From: Pontederia crassipes
Lineage: Eukaryota > Streptophyta > Magnoliopsida > Commelinales > Pontederiaceae
Direction: 5' to 3'
NCBI GenBank assembly: GCA_030549335.1
Contig: CM060194.1
Location: 66,500,077 to 66,564,076 of the forward strand
Length of the DNA: 64,000 nt
Both the position numbers and the translations under genes were made by a program. How positions within the stretch are numbered: position 1 is the first letter of the stretch; each line of letters begins with the position of its first letter. Positions 32,425 to 47,548 of the stretch are shown piece after piece. The notes under the pieces were generated by a model that worked only from the letters and a program-made list of their open reading frames with translations, was not told the origin of the DNA and searched no databases.

Positions 32425-35225
32425 TATGAGACGTTGCCTGGTTTACCTCACAGAGGAAAATGGATTTTGAGATAGAGTTGATTCTGGGTACAACCCCGAT
32501 ATCCATTCCTCCAAATAGAATGTAACCCGTTGAGCTAGAAGAGTTGAAAAAGCAATTATAAGAGTTGCTTGATTTTGATTTTATTCGACCTAGTGTGTCA
32601 CCTTGAAGAGTCTAAGTACTGTTTGTGAAGAAAAAGGATGGCTCGATGCGGATGTATATTGACTATAGACAACTGAACAATGTGACTATAAAGAATCGGT
32701 ACCCTTTACTGAGGATAGATGATTTGTTTGATCGGTGGTTCGAAGGTCTTCTCCAAGATTGACTTGAGATCTGACTATCATCAATTACGGGTAAGAGATG
32801 AAGATGTGAAGAAGGCTGCTTTTCGAACTAGATATGGGCATTATGAGTTTCTTGTTATGCCATTTGGTTTGACGAATACTCCTACAATATTCATGGGGTT
32901 GATGAATATGATGTTTCGAGATTTCTGGATATATTTGTCATCGTATTTATTGATGACATGTTAATCTATTCATCCAGCAAAAGTTAGTATGAACAACACT
33001 TGAGAACAATGTTGGAGACCTTAAGACAGAACAAGTTGTTTGCTAAATTTTTCAAAAGTGAGTTCTGAATAGTTAGAGTGGTGTTTTTGGGGAATGTCAT
33101 ATGAGTTGATGGAGTGCTAGTTGATCCTTCTAAGATATAAACTGTTGTGAAGTGGGAGGTACTAAGAAATGCAAGAGGCTCGTAGTTTTCTTGAATTGAC
33201 AGATCACTATAGGAAGTTTTTACAGGATTTCTCTACCATTGTAGGACCACTCACCCAATTGTTAAGGAAGAATGTCAAGTTTGTTTGGACAGACAAAGGC
33301 AAGAACAACTTCCAAGAACCAAAGAATAGATTGGTGACTGCACCAATTTTGACCTTGTAAGAGGGTAGAGAAAATTTTGTGGTTTATAGTGATGCTTCAC
33401 GTCAGTGACTTGAATGTATTTTGATGCAGCATGGGAAGATAATTTCTTAAGCATCGAGTAAGTTAAAACCACATGAAGTCAATTATCCAGAATTGGCGGA
33501 TATAGTATTTGCATTACAGGTATGGATACATTACTTATATAGCGAGCATGTCAAATTTTCATTGACTACAAAAGTTTGAAAGAGCTGAAGATATAAAAAG
33601 AACTTAATAAAAAACAACGAAGATGGATGAAGTTTATTAAGGATTATGATATAACAATGGAGTATCATCTAGGAAAAGCAAATGTAGTTATTGATGCGTT
33701 GAGCCAAAAGTTCAAGGATGGTGTGACACCAGAGGACTTAGGCGTGATCTCTCTTGTTGGGGAGGTTACGAGGATGATTTGCCACTTTAAAGTGGATGAT
33801 TATAGAGGTTTATTGTACAAGCTCCGTGTGAGATCAATGTTATTGGATAGGATTCGACAGGTACAAAGGGTTGATATAGACACTTTTATGCTTATGGATC
33901 AACTAAAGATTGGTCGTGATGAAAAACACTATCATATAAGCAAGGATGTGACTTTCATGTATCAAGATAAATTATTTGTACTTGCAACATATGACTTAAG
34001 AGAATAAGTGATGCATGAAAGTCATAATGCAGCATATTCACTACATCTCGATTGCACAAAGATGTACACAAATTTGCGGCCAAATTATTTTTTGTCAGGA
34101 ATGAAAGAGGATGTGGCTGAGTTTGTATGTCATTGTTTGATATGTCGACAAGTTAAGATTGAACATCAAGCTCTTTGTAGTAAATTGAATCAATTGCCTA
34201 TACCTCAATAAAAATGAGAGAAGATTAATATGGATTTTGTAATAGGTTTGTCAGTCACTAAGAAGAGTATTAAGTTGTGTGGATGATAGTGGATAGATTA
34301 ACAAAATCAACACATTTCTTATCCATCAAGATTACTTACTTGTTGGAGTAGTTGGAATGATTGTTTATTAATGAGATTGTTCGGTTACATGGTATACTGA
34401 AAATTATTATTTCTCGTAAATATCCTAAATTCACATCCAATTTTTGGAAGAAGTTACGTGAGTCTTTAAGGATAAAGTTACATTTTAGTATGGTCTTTCA
34501 TCCACAGATTGATGGATAGGCTGAGGGGACGATATATGCATTGGATGATATATTGAGAACTAGTGTGATGAATCATGTTGGATGTTAGGATGATCATTTA
34601 GCGTGGCCGAGTTTACATATAATAATGATTATTAATCTACCATTCGTATGGCGCCATTTGAGGCTTTACATGGATGGAGATGTTGTACCCCCATATGTTG
34701 AGATGAGGAGGGTGAATGACAGTTGACGGATTGAGGTTATTTGAAAAAGAATCAAGGAAGCTCATGATTATCAGAAAACATTAGCGAACAAGTCACGACG
34801 TGAAAGATAATATGCAGTTGGAGATAAAGTTTTCTTGAAGGTTTCTCCTTGGAAAGGTGTTCTCCGATTTTGAAAGAAAGGAAAGTTGATTTATTAGACC
34901 TTACGAGGTGCTTGAGAGAGTAGGACTTGTGGCTTATCACCTTGCCTTGCCACCACCATTGTGAGAATTTATAATGTGTTTCACATATCCATGCTTTGGA
35001 AGTGTTTGCTTAGAGAAGATCAACAAATTGAGGTACAAACAGTGGAGTTAAATGAGAATATGACATATTGGGAGGAGTCGACTCAAATATTAGCACGTGA
35101 GGTGCGACAGTTACGTAGATGTGAAATACTTATGGTTAGAATGCTATGGAAAAACCATATGGAGAGAGAGGCTACACGAAAGTTGGAGGAGGATATACTG
35201 AAAAGTTGTCCTCATATTTTCTGAT
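32425..35225 (+). pseudogene. Degenerate Ty3/gypsy (Tekay/Del-like chromovirus) pol
   Basis: The order fits a gypsy pol: LPGLP/FEIELIxGT start at 32440, reverse transcriptase at 32630-33060 ([24 protein letters not shown]), RNase H-like 33170-33720 (FLELTDHYRKF, YHLGKANVV-DALS), integrase zinc region at 34008-34200 (H...CHCLICRQVK), integrase core remnants to about 34900, and a chromodomain-type tail at 34961-35224 (VFHISMLWKCL, ILAREVRQLRR). Many stops and frame changes interrupt it, the catalytic YxDD box is not intact in frame, and gag/protease are absent or unrecognisable. It is old and inactive. Confidence 0.88.
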
Positions 35226-35278
35226 CTTCAGGTTAGTTTGAATTTCGAGGACGAAATTTTTTTTATGAGTATTATAAT

Positions 35279-36242
35279 TGTAATGTTCTGCATATTTTAA
35301 AAAATAAAGATGAAATTAATTTTAAAGTAAGGGTTTTTGGTCTTTATGCAGGAATGGCCAACAACCAAAAAACATAAAAAAAATAAAGTGACGTGTATAT
35401 AAAAAAAAAGAGAATCCCTCATCTTCTTCCTCCTCGGGTGCTATAGTGTCATGGAGATGCCTCCAATTGCCGCCATTTTTGGCACCTTATTCTCCTCCGT
35501 CCGATCATCATTTTTCGCACGAAAGGTATCGATGGAAAGAGGATGCCGAGTTAACATGGGTTAGATGAGGATCAGTCCACTGTGTGCGACATAGTAAGCT
35601 ACGAACCTGAGGGAAAGGGGAAGTTCGCCAGCGATGATTCACTTTGATTCGTGACGATCTTCCTTCTGGTGAGTTGTACATCATTCTAAGGTTGATGGGG
35701 ATTATTTTGAGAAGTTTTAAACGTGTTCTAGCTTCCAATTATGTAGGGGGCGAGTTGGGCTTTTCCGACGACATTTCTGGCGAGTCCGATGGGGAGCTTC
35801 GACTGAGCTCATCGTTACGTTCTAGTAGGTGCACATGTAGGAGGGAAATGGTTCAGATTGTTGTCCGATAAAAATTAATCGTTAATCCCTTTAGGTTTGT
35901 GGATTTCGGACTCCGATCGTTCTCCGACGACCTTTCCGACGACTCGTCCTCATATCTAATCGAATGGAAATGTGCATGTGATTGGATTTTAGTTATGTGA
36001 ATAATTTAAAGTAACCTTATTTTATTATGAATGAAGAAGGCGTTCGATGACTTTTCGATATTTTGATGGGCGTGGTTATGGTTTTGAGAGCAGTGGCTAT
36101 AGTTGTTGTGGTATGAATTTTCGGATAATTAGAAGTAAATTTTTATAATGTAGTTAAAGTCCTAATTAAAAGTCGTCTTAAAAATTAATTTGAACTTCAC
36201 TTATAAGGATTGTTAATTAGAGGATGATAACAAATTTAAAGT
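35279..36242 (+). mobile_element. Probable 3' LTR start of the plus-strand gypsy relic
   Basis: After the chromodomain tail comes a purine-rich tract with GAGGACGAAATTTT (35248-35261), then TGTAATGTTCTGC at 35279, the expected TG start of a Tekay-type LTR. A TATA-like GTATATAAAAA lies at 35396-35406. The LTR end is uncertain and may continue into the repeat at 36243-36887. No matching upstream LTR was found. Confidence 0.5.
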
Positions 36243-36887
36243 AATCTTCGTAAGGACTTTAAATTAAGATAACAAGATAGGATCATGGAGAGTGAATCAG
36301 AAACATGAAGGGCATAATCATCATGATGCTTAGATTAGGATTAATCACATGAATCGGGATCCGAAAGATCATAGAAATCATCTAATCGGTATCGGAACTC
36401 GGGTCGAGTTCGTAAGGGCATCATTGGGAGAAAATTAGGACATGGCCCGAGCCGGGTGTAGATCATACCTAGGTCGGGTTTGTACTTAGTAGGTCGGTCG
36501 ATTGATTCGACAAATCGATCGACCACTCGGTAGAAGTCGCGACCGAGCGTGACTTCATCATGGAACTGCCGGGCCGGGTTCTTCTTCATTGCAGAGCTTC
36601 GCGCTCGCGACAATGACAGATCCAGTTGAGTTTCGAGGAACTCGGTCCGAGTATGGACCTACCCGGGCCAGGTCAGGGTGAACCCGGTCAGGTTCTTCTT
36701 ACGCAAGAACTATGCAGGCGCGCGATTTGCGTTTTGTTTGACTTTTTCGGCGTCTAGAGTCATCATAAATCAATGGACTAAGACTAAGCATAAACTAGGA
36801 CATGCTTCGAGTTTAAAATCATGATTATAGGAATAATCTACCCTAGTTCCACACCGTAAAGTTTCTGTTCAAAAAATTGTTATTGCT
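36243..36887. repeat. About 640-bp direct repeat, copy 1
   Basis: Nearly collinear with 38267-38916 over its whole length, differing at scattered bases and small indels (TTTAAATTAAGATAACAAGATAG start, GTCGGGTTTGTACTTAG, ATTCGACRAATCGRTCGA, CCGTAAAGTTTCTGTTCAA end). GC-richer than its surroundings, with no reliable coding frame. Flanks differ on both sides. Probably part of an LTR. Confidence 0.8.
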
Positions 36888-37451
36888 AAACTTCATCACT
36901 CCTTTGGTTGGAGAAACTTTCAAGAGTACTTGAACACCTGTCTGAAAATTTGGTTCACGTCATCTTTTGTCAGCATAAAACTTATGTCAAGCTTGAGCCG
37001 CCTTCATCCTTTATTGTATTAACTCCACTCTTGCTGAATATTCTTCTATTTGTTTCAATTTTTTAGCATCCAAAATCTTCCTTTCACCTACCTTATTCCA
37101 GCATGAAGGTGAACGACATGATCTCTCATACAGAGCTACGAAGGGTGTCATGCGAATGCTGGAATGATAACTATTGTTATATGTGAATTTGATGAGCGAT
37201 AGTTGATCATCCCAATTGCCCAGCCAGTTCAGGGCACAAGCTCTTAACATATCCTCAACTATTTGAATGGTCCTTTTAATCTGACTGTCCGTTTCTGGAT
37301 GGAATGTCGTACTATAATTCAGCCTTGTCCCAAAAGAGTCTTGTAGGCTCCTCTAGAATCTGATTGCAAATCTTGAATCTCTATCTGATACAATGGAGAT
37401 AGGGATCCCATGAAGTCTGATTATCTAACTTTATGCTCTGATATCTATCTG
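36888..37451 (-). pseudogene. Minus-strand gypsy integrase relic joined to a primer-binding site
   Basis: On the minus strand, 37400 down to 37011 encodes integrase-core blocks (HGIPISIVSDRDSRF, TTFHPETDSQI, FTYNNSYHSSIRMTPF, ALYERSCRSP) with a stop near 37353. Directly upstream on the same strand, TATCAGAGC at 37432-37440 matches the initiator-tRNA primer-binding site of gypsy elements and abuts the LTR terminus at 37452. Gag, protease, RT and RNase H are missing between them, so a large internal deletion occurred. Confidence 0.75.
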
Positions 37452-39251
37452 TAACGCTTCCAAATCTCACCTTGCCACGTGACAGAACACGTTTCGAGGA
37501 TGTTATGGGTCATCCTTACGTGTACATCATATTGATCAAAGATATCACTTTGACTGGTCAACTCAACATCGATAAAAGAGACTTAATCACCATTAAATAA
37601 TACTAAAAAAAGTATGACATCTTAAAATGCGAAAGATTAATAAAGAACTTCATATAAGTCAAAAGAAAACTAATACATCAGCTAAATGCGGAAAAGGAAA
37701 ATCCATTCCATCATCTAAATGACTCAATAACCATGTGCAGTCACATACGAGCTTGATCTATCACCGTTGGTCACATTCATCATTTTAACATTGGCCTGTA
37801 TTTAAGAACATGCAGGGGAGAACCTCCCTATGAGTTTTACAACTCAATATGAAAGTAAGATAAATATCATCATAAAATCATAATACTAGACATGAATAAT
37901 AAAGATAACATCATCATATAAGAAAAGAGTAAATCATGATCATAATACGGATAACAGAAGCATGTAAAAGGGACATTTGAATAGAAGATAAGAAGTTCAC
38001 AATTAAATCATCATAAAATGATGGCAAAAGTCTATCATCATAAGAGTGATTCTATATTAATATGTGTTCATCTTCTTCATCATTTTATTATTCATCTTTG
38101 ACTTATTTGAGGTATATTTTAACTCGTTTATCATCATCATCATAACTGATAGAACCAGCCCATAACTGACCGTAGTTAGCCCATAACCTGGTCATCACCA
38201 ATCCATCATAAAATAAGAGCTCTCCATTTAATAATTTTCGTCTTTTATCTTGTATCTTTTAATTATTCTTCATAAGGATTTTAAATTAAGATAACAAGAT
38301 AGAATCATGGAGAGTGAATCAGAAAAAATAAAGGGCATAATCATCATCATACTTAGATTATGATTAATCCCATGAATCAGGATCCGAAAAATCATAGAAA
38401 TCATCTAATCGGTATCGAAACCTAGCCCAAGTTTCTAAGGGCGTCATTGGGAGAAAATAAGGACATGACCCGGCTAGGTGTAGATCATACTCGGGTCGGG
38501 TTTGTACTTAGCAAGTCGGTCGACCGATTCGACGAATCGGTCAATCGCTCGACAGAAGTCACGGTCGAGCGCGACTTCGTCGTGGAACTACCCGGGTCGA
38601 GTTCTTCTTCGTTGCAGAGCTTTGCGCTCGTGACAATGGAGGACCCGGCCGAGTTCCGAGGAACTTGGACCGAGTATGGATCTGCCCGAGCTGGTCAGGG
38701 TGAACCCGGTCGGGTTCCTCTTACGCAGGAACTGCGCAGGCGCACGATTTGCATTTCATTCGACTTTTCGGATGACGGTCGACATCCAGAGACATCATAA
38801 ATCAATGGACTAGGACTCGACATAAACTAGAACATGCTTCGAGTCTAAAATCATGCTTATAGAAAGAATCTACCATAGTTCTATACCGTAAAGTTTCTGT
38901 TCAAGAAACAGTTATTGTTGTTTTCTTCTTCCCCTTCCTCTTCCTCTGCCCGCTCCTCTCGGCTTGAGCGCACGTCCGACGTCATCCACGTCCTCTGGCT
39001 AACCTCCTGTTGGCAGCGGCAGTCAAGGACGAGCCAAAAGGCGCACGAACGGGGAAGGAGAAACTAGGGCCGACTTACACAAGGGAAAAGAGGAGTTGTT
39101 TGATCGTTTCGGCCTCTTATTTATAAGGAAAGGATCCGAGTTTCAATCAGAAATTAACTCCTCCCTAATCAAATCAAATCTATCTCAGATTTTATCTTTT
39201 CTTTTATTCCGTTTTTATCTTTTTCTTTTATTGATTTGGCTCGGACGTTAC
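37452..39251 (-). mobile_element. Gypsy LTR, 5' LTR of the minus-strand element
   Basis: One terminus at 37452 reads TGTAACGC on plus and is next to the primer-binding site. The opposite end is inferred at about 39251, where CGGACGTTAC mirrors TGTAACG and gypsy-like sequence changes abruptly to a carboxypeptidase exon. Length would be about 1.8 kb. It includes direct-repeat copy 2. Confidence 0.5.
38267..38916. repeat. About 640-bp direct repeat, copy 2
   Basis: Partner of 36243-36887, same orientation, start-to-start distance about 2.02 kb. Lies inside the LTR proposed at 37452-39251, which is the reason to regard both copies as LTR-derived. Confidence 0.8.
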
Positions 39252-39340
39252 GCCAAGTGCCAAAATTTGCTCCTTATAAAGCGAAGCAATTGCTTCTGCA
39301 CTTCTTAGCCGACCAGCAGATGCCTTCAGCACCCTACTAA
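39242..39340 (+). pseudogene. Relic last exon of a serine carboxypeptidase-like paralogue
   Basis: Reads RQVPKFAPYKAKQLLLHFLADQQMPSAPY then stop, closely parallel to the end of the complete gene 5 kb downstream ([29 protein letters not shown]). The catalytic-His segment GAGH is replaced by RTLR, exactly where LTR-like sequence ends. The rest of the gene is absent. This is the tail of a tandem copy destroyed by the gypsy insertion or a linked deletion. Confidence 0.85.
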
Positions 39341-40143
39341 AATGCCTTCATGATTGTTAGGCAAAACAAGTAAACAGATAGATTCATCGATAGATAGTTA
39401 TTATATGCACTCGTATCTTTGTTTTCAATGTATCTTCTTCTTAGAATATCTACATCTGAGTTCATAGATCCTCTTCGTTAGCAAATCTTGTCAAAAAAGA
39501 AGTGCTCTCGTGACAATTTCGAAGTTATAGAGGTGCTCACAAAGTTGTGACAATTTTGAAGCCTCCCTAATGGCATTTGGATTAATTCATTATTTCGGTG
39601 CTAGAAGCTGATTAGACTCTCTTGTTATAGTAACCTTCGAATGATCCATATAGCTAAAGTTATCTAACTAATCTAAAAAAAAAAAAACTGAAACGATTTG
39701 TTGATAAATTTTAACAATTTCTCATCCATACAAGAAATGCTGTTTTGAAACACGTCCAAAACAGAATCACTAATCCTTCATCGTCCGATCACTTTTCATC
39801 AATAAATGAAACAAGAAATTAATTTTGAACATATTTAAATTAATCCAGGGGCACCTTATATGTTAACGAAAAGGATCTGATAAAGAAATCCTGATAAAAA
39901 TAGATAAAAATGCATAATGATATGTTTTGTTTATCTATTCATTTATTCATCTATTTTTTCAATGCAATAAGTAAATGATCACATCTCCTGATTTGAGAGA
40001 TCAGATCAGCACTACATGGAAACAAGTGTATAAATTACATTCAATACATAGATCGTCTCTCAAATATCTTTTGCTCGAGTATTATGCAATTATCATCATA
40101 CTCCTCTTAATACGACACCGACAATTCACACGCGTTTCACCAC
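39341..40143. other. Spacer and promoter of the carboxypeptidase gene
   Basis: AT-rich. A TATA-like TATAAAT at 40029-40035 sits 109 bases before the ATG and is a plausible core promoter. At 39531-39570 the words CACAAAGTTGTGACAATTT and CGTGACAATTTCGAAGT recur, a short local duplication. Confidence 0.45.
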
Positions 40144-44350
<4,207 letters not shown>

Positions 44351-44881
44351 TCATATTCTTGCATTCTAACAGTATGTGTCAACCTAAGTAGTGTCTTTGC
44401 ACTAGCAAAGACACTTCAGAATAGGTGTAAACCATATTTCCAAGGTTGACATTAGATGTTCTTATATATTATTGCGACAAAATATAAGATAGCTGAGCAT
44501 CTAAGTAATAACATGTGTCAGGTAATCAACATTTCTTCGGCTTTACATATCATTGTTCCGGTGTAACTACTGTTTTCAGCTTTTAGATTGTTTTCTCATG
44601 CACGTTTACAAAAAGTATTCTTGTGACAAATGGAAGCTATCAGAAGCTAGTCTCGCTATTACTAGCCTGCAGCATCAACAGAGTTTCAAACTTAGATTTT
44701 TAATAGACCTAAAGTTCTTACTGAAAGTCACTCAAGTGCTTTCAAAGAGTTGAAATTGCTCTACTGATGTTTTTTCCCCTCAAAATAACTCTACTGATAC
44801 TGTCATTCCAATAAATTTTGACTCTTTGTATGAAGATGAAAACAGTACGAATGAATTTTCATTAAATAAAGGTAATTGAAA
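44351..44881. other. Convergent 3' region between the carboxypeptidase and TruA-like genes
   Basis: Both genes end here, so it holds two 3' UTRs. An AATAAA-type signal for the plus gene is seen near 44811 (CAATAAATTTT) and ATTAAATAAAGG near 44859. No gene or repeat recognised. Confidence 0.5.
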
Positions 44882-47441
44882 TCAATCAAATATAAGTTTA
44901 CATTTGCTCACTGTATGGTTCCTGCCAAAACTGATTATGGGGCAACTTACATGAGGTGTTAGTAGTTCATTGTCATAATTAACAGACATAAGAAACAATC
45001 CATGAGGTGGAGCTGATAGTGCAACTTTCGCTAGTGCTCGACGGTCTTTAGCAGCTAAAATCTTTGGTACAACATCTGCTGGTTGTGCTTCTCTTCCAAC
45101 TTGGATCAACAAAGCTACCTATTTGAATAACAATGGAAAAATGTTACAAATAATTGCTGCAATGAAAAAAAAATTACCATAATACACATTGGTAAATATC
45201 TCATATAGCAACTAGGAAAAGGAAAGAAAAGGATCAGAGAAAAACAATTACTTCACAATTAAAAATTGTTAGAAACAGTAGCATCCCAAACGTTCCAACA
45301 AACAGCATACCTGATCCCTTTTGTAAGTAGGCAATATGCATTTATGAAATGGTGTACTTTGGTGTTTTGTGCTTTCGTTTTTACATGGTACTAATGAGAG
45401 AATACAATCTACATCAACTTTCAACAATAAACACAAAATGTAGTATAACTTATCTCTCGATTCTGAAAAGTTCAACAGGTTAATAAATTACCATGTTTCG
45501 AACCTGTCTGTATAGGAAACCAGTACCTTCAACCTCCAGCTGCAAAATTGCATCCTGAAAATTTGTGGGCAATTTTCTTAAGATTTTTAAGAAATAGTCA
45601 TGCCACATGAATAAGACGTATAAAGAAAATACCAAATTTTACTTAAATGTTGGTACTAGATTGAAATTACCATTTCTGTGATATCAAATCGAAATATTTC
45701 TTTAACAGGATTAAGCACACGATCATTGCGTGACACATTTGCAAAAGATGAAAAATCATGCTTTCCTACAAAACACTTTGCAGCCTCCCTCATGGCATTT
45801 GGGTTAAGCTTGTAGGCGCTATGATAGGCATAGCGCCACTGGAATGGATCCATAATCGGATTGTTATATATTTTGTAGTGGTAAGTCTTTCCTTTTGCGG
45901 AGAAACGAGCATGAAATTCAGGGCGAGCTGGACTGATTTCTCTAACTCGGATTTCAGGAGGGAGAAGACCATTGACTGCTGCATGAAGACTATCCAAGCT
46001 ATCATATGTGAACGGCGTTGAAAAATGTGCAACCTAAGATATAAAAAGAAAAGAAAAATCAAGTCAAGTTGATCAAGGCTGGATAATCCATTATAAACTT
46101 GAAGAGGACTATAAATTTGATCAGAGATGTGAAGATTTTTTTCCTGAGGATGGACATTTATCAACTCAATTTGCAAATAAAGATGTTTGATGATAATAAT
46201 AATGCAGTCTGAATGAGCAACCAAAAGACACGATATTGGAAAGAACCACTCATATAGATAACCACACCTGACCCCGGGCATGAACACCAGTGTCGGTCCT
46301 GCTTGCGCCAACTAAAGAAAGTTCCTTTCGGTCGAGCTTTGTTATACGTGTTAATGCATCTTCTATGAGGCATTGGATGGTTGGTGGTGACTTCTGATAT
46401 TGCCAACCTGAAATGTAATTTATACATATCTCTTACATTTTTTTGGTAGAATATATGTCATTTATTGTGATAAACAAGATGTGATGCAGATAGTGAAGGA
46501 AATTCCAAGATTTTACAGATGCAATCCTACATGGCATACTATAATTTTTTCCTCAAATCCAGCGTATGTAAAATAGAAAGAACCACAATTATCAAGCAGT
46601 ACGAAGTATTTATCATTTATATAATATAGTCCTACAATAAAAAATCTACCTCATCACTAATTGGCATGAAATAGTTTTCCATTCAGAATTCAGAAGAGGA
46701 GCCATACATGAACAGGCTCATGGAATTCATCTATGTTCCCAATCACCCTAACAAAACACCTTTTATGTTTTTTTCTCCTATAATCTGTCCTGAGGGATTA
46801 CATGGCGGGCTGCGGCACTGCAAAAACGCTTTGGCTTCATACTCTGCGACCTCTAGATCTTTCACTCCCAATCCTTTTGGTATTACACTAACTCGAATCA
46901 TAACTATTTGAAAAATATCAGCAATAATGTGGCATTCTGACTCTAAAAGAAGGGTTGAAACTCGAAAATAAGGAAACAAATTCGTACTGTCCCATTAGGA
47001 ACCTCCATAAATGATGGAAGAATTTTCAAAATAAATTTGTCGCATTCTGTAATTAAAGGCTAACAAAACACTAAAAAACATTCAACACAGCAATTCAATG
47101 GCGAAAAAGAGGCGGAAGACAGGAAAGCCAAAAACCTGAGAACTTAGTTCCATCATAGGCGATCACCATGCGCCATTTATGGGAACCAGGGAAGGACACC
47201 ATTGCATGATGGTTTTGCTCATCTGTACCATCACTGTCCGCTACATGCTGCGTTCAACAGCAAATGACAACTGTAAGTAGTTCTTCAAGCATCCAACAGT
47301 GAGACAACATGAAGAGGAAAGGAAACTAGAGATGTGGTGCATGCAAAGGAGGGGAAAGAGAGATGCTGTTACCTTGGCATGTTGGGAGACGCAGAAGGCG
47401 CGAAGAGGAGAGCGGCAGAAGCCAACTGCAGCAAAAACCAT
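44882..47441 (-). CDS. TruA-family tRNA pseudouridine synthase, six exons
   Basis: Isomerises uridine to pseudouridine in the tRNA anticodon arm (family role). Exons on minus: 47373..47441, 47136..47247, 46268..46407, 45671..46033, 45492..45554, 44882..45118; phases agree, 327 aa. Motifs: WRMVIAYDGTKFSGWQYQ near the N-terminus, the catalytic Asp99 in ASRTDTGVHARGQ, VNGLLPPEIRV, FHARFSAKGKTYHYKIYN, KHDFSSFAN, LEVEGTGFLYRQVRNM, and APPHGLFLMSV near the end. The first ~37 residues resemble an organelle-targeting leader (Arg, Ser and Ala rich), so mitochondrial or plastid location is possible. Exon 2's donor is the weak CAG|GTTTTT. A GTAAGT inside the last exon is not used, because the conserved C-terminal CPxxSFGRxHxxxKCKL continues past it. 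Two TGGGCC site II motifs lie 88-107 bases upstream. Confidence 0.9.
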
Positions 47442-47528
47442 GAAGCAGCAGCCTCCGCTCCGCGCTCTCAGCGCTGGAGCAAAAAGAATAGATGAGATTG
47501 GAGTCTTCTTTTCCCATTAAATAATTTA

Positions 47529-47548
47529 TGGGCCAGACCGAATGGGCC
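47529..47548 (-). promoter_or_regulatory. Paired site II motifs upstream of the TruA-like gene
   Basis: TGGGCC at 47529-47534 and again at 47543-47548, 14 bases apart and about 90-105 bases beyond the start codon. This is the classical close pairing of TCP-bound site II elements in plant housekeeping promoters. Confidence 0.5.

Noticed and set aside
32425-35225. Endogenous pararetrovirus instead of a retrotransposon
   Set aside because: The presence of an integrase zinc region, integrase core and chromodomain-type tail in gypsy order, plus an LTR-like TG terminus after a purine tract, fits a Ty3/gypsy element; no movement or coat protein features were seen.
44926-44955. GTAAGT in the last exon of the TruA-like gene as a splice donor
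   Set aside because: The frame reads through it into the conserved SFGRNHTVSKCKL ending and a stop, so it is coding sequence.
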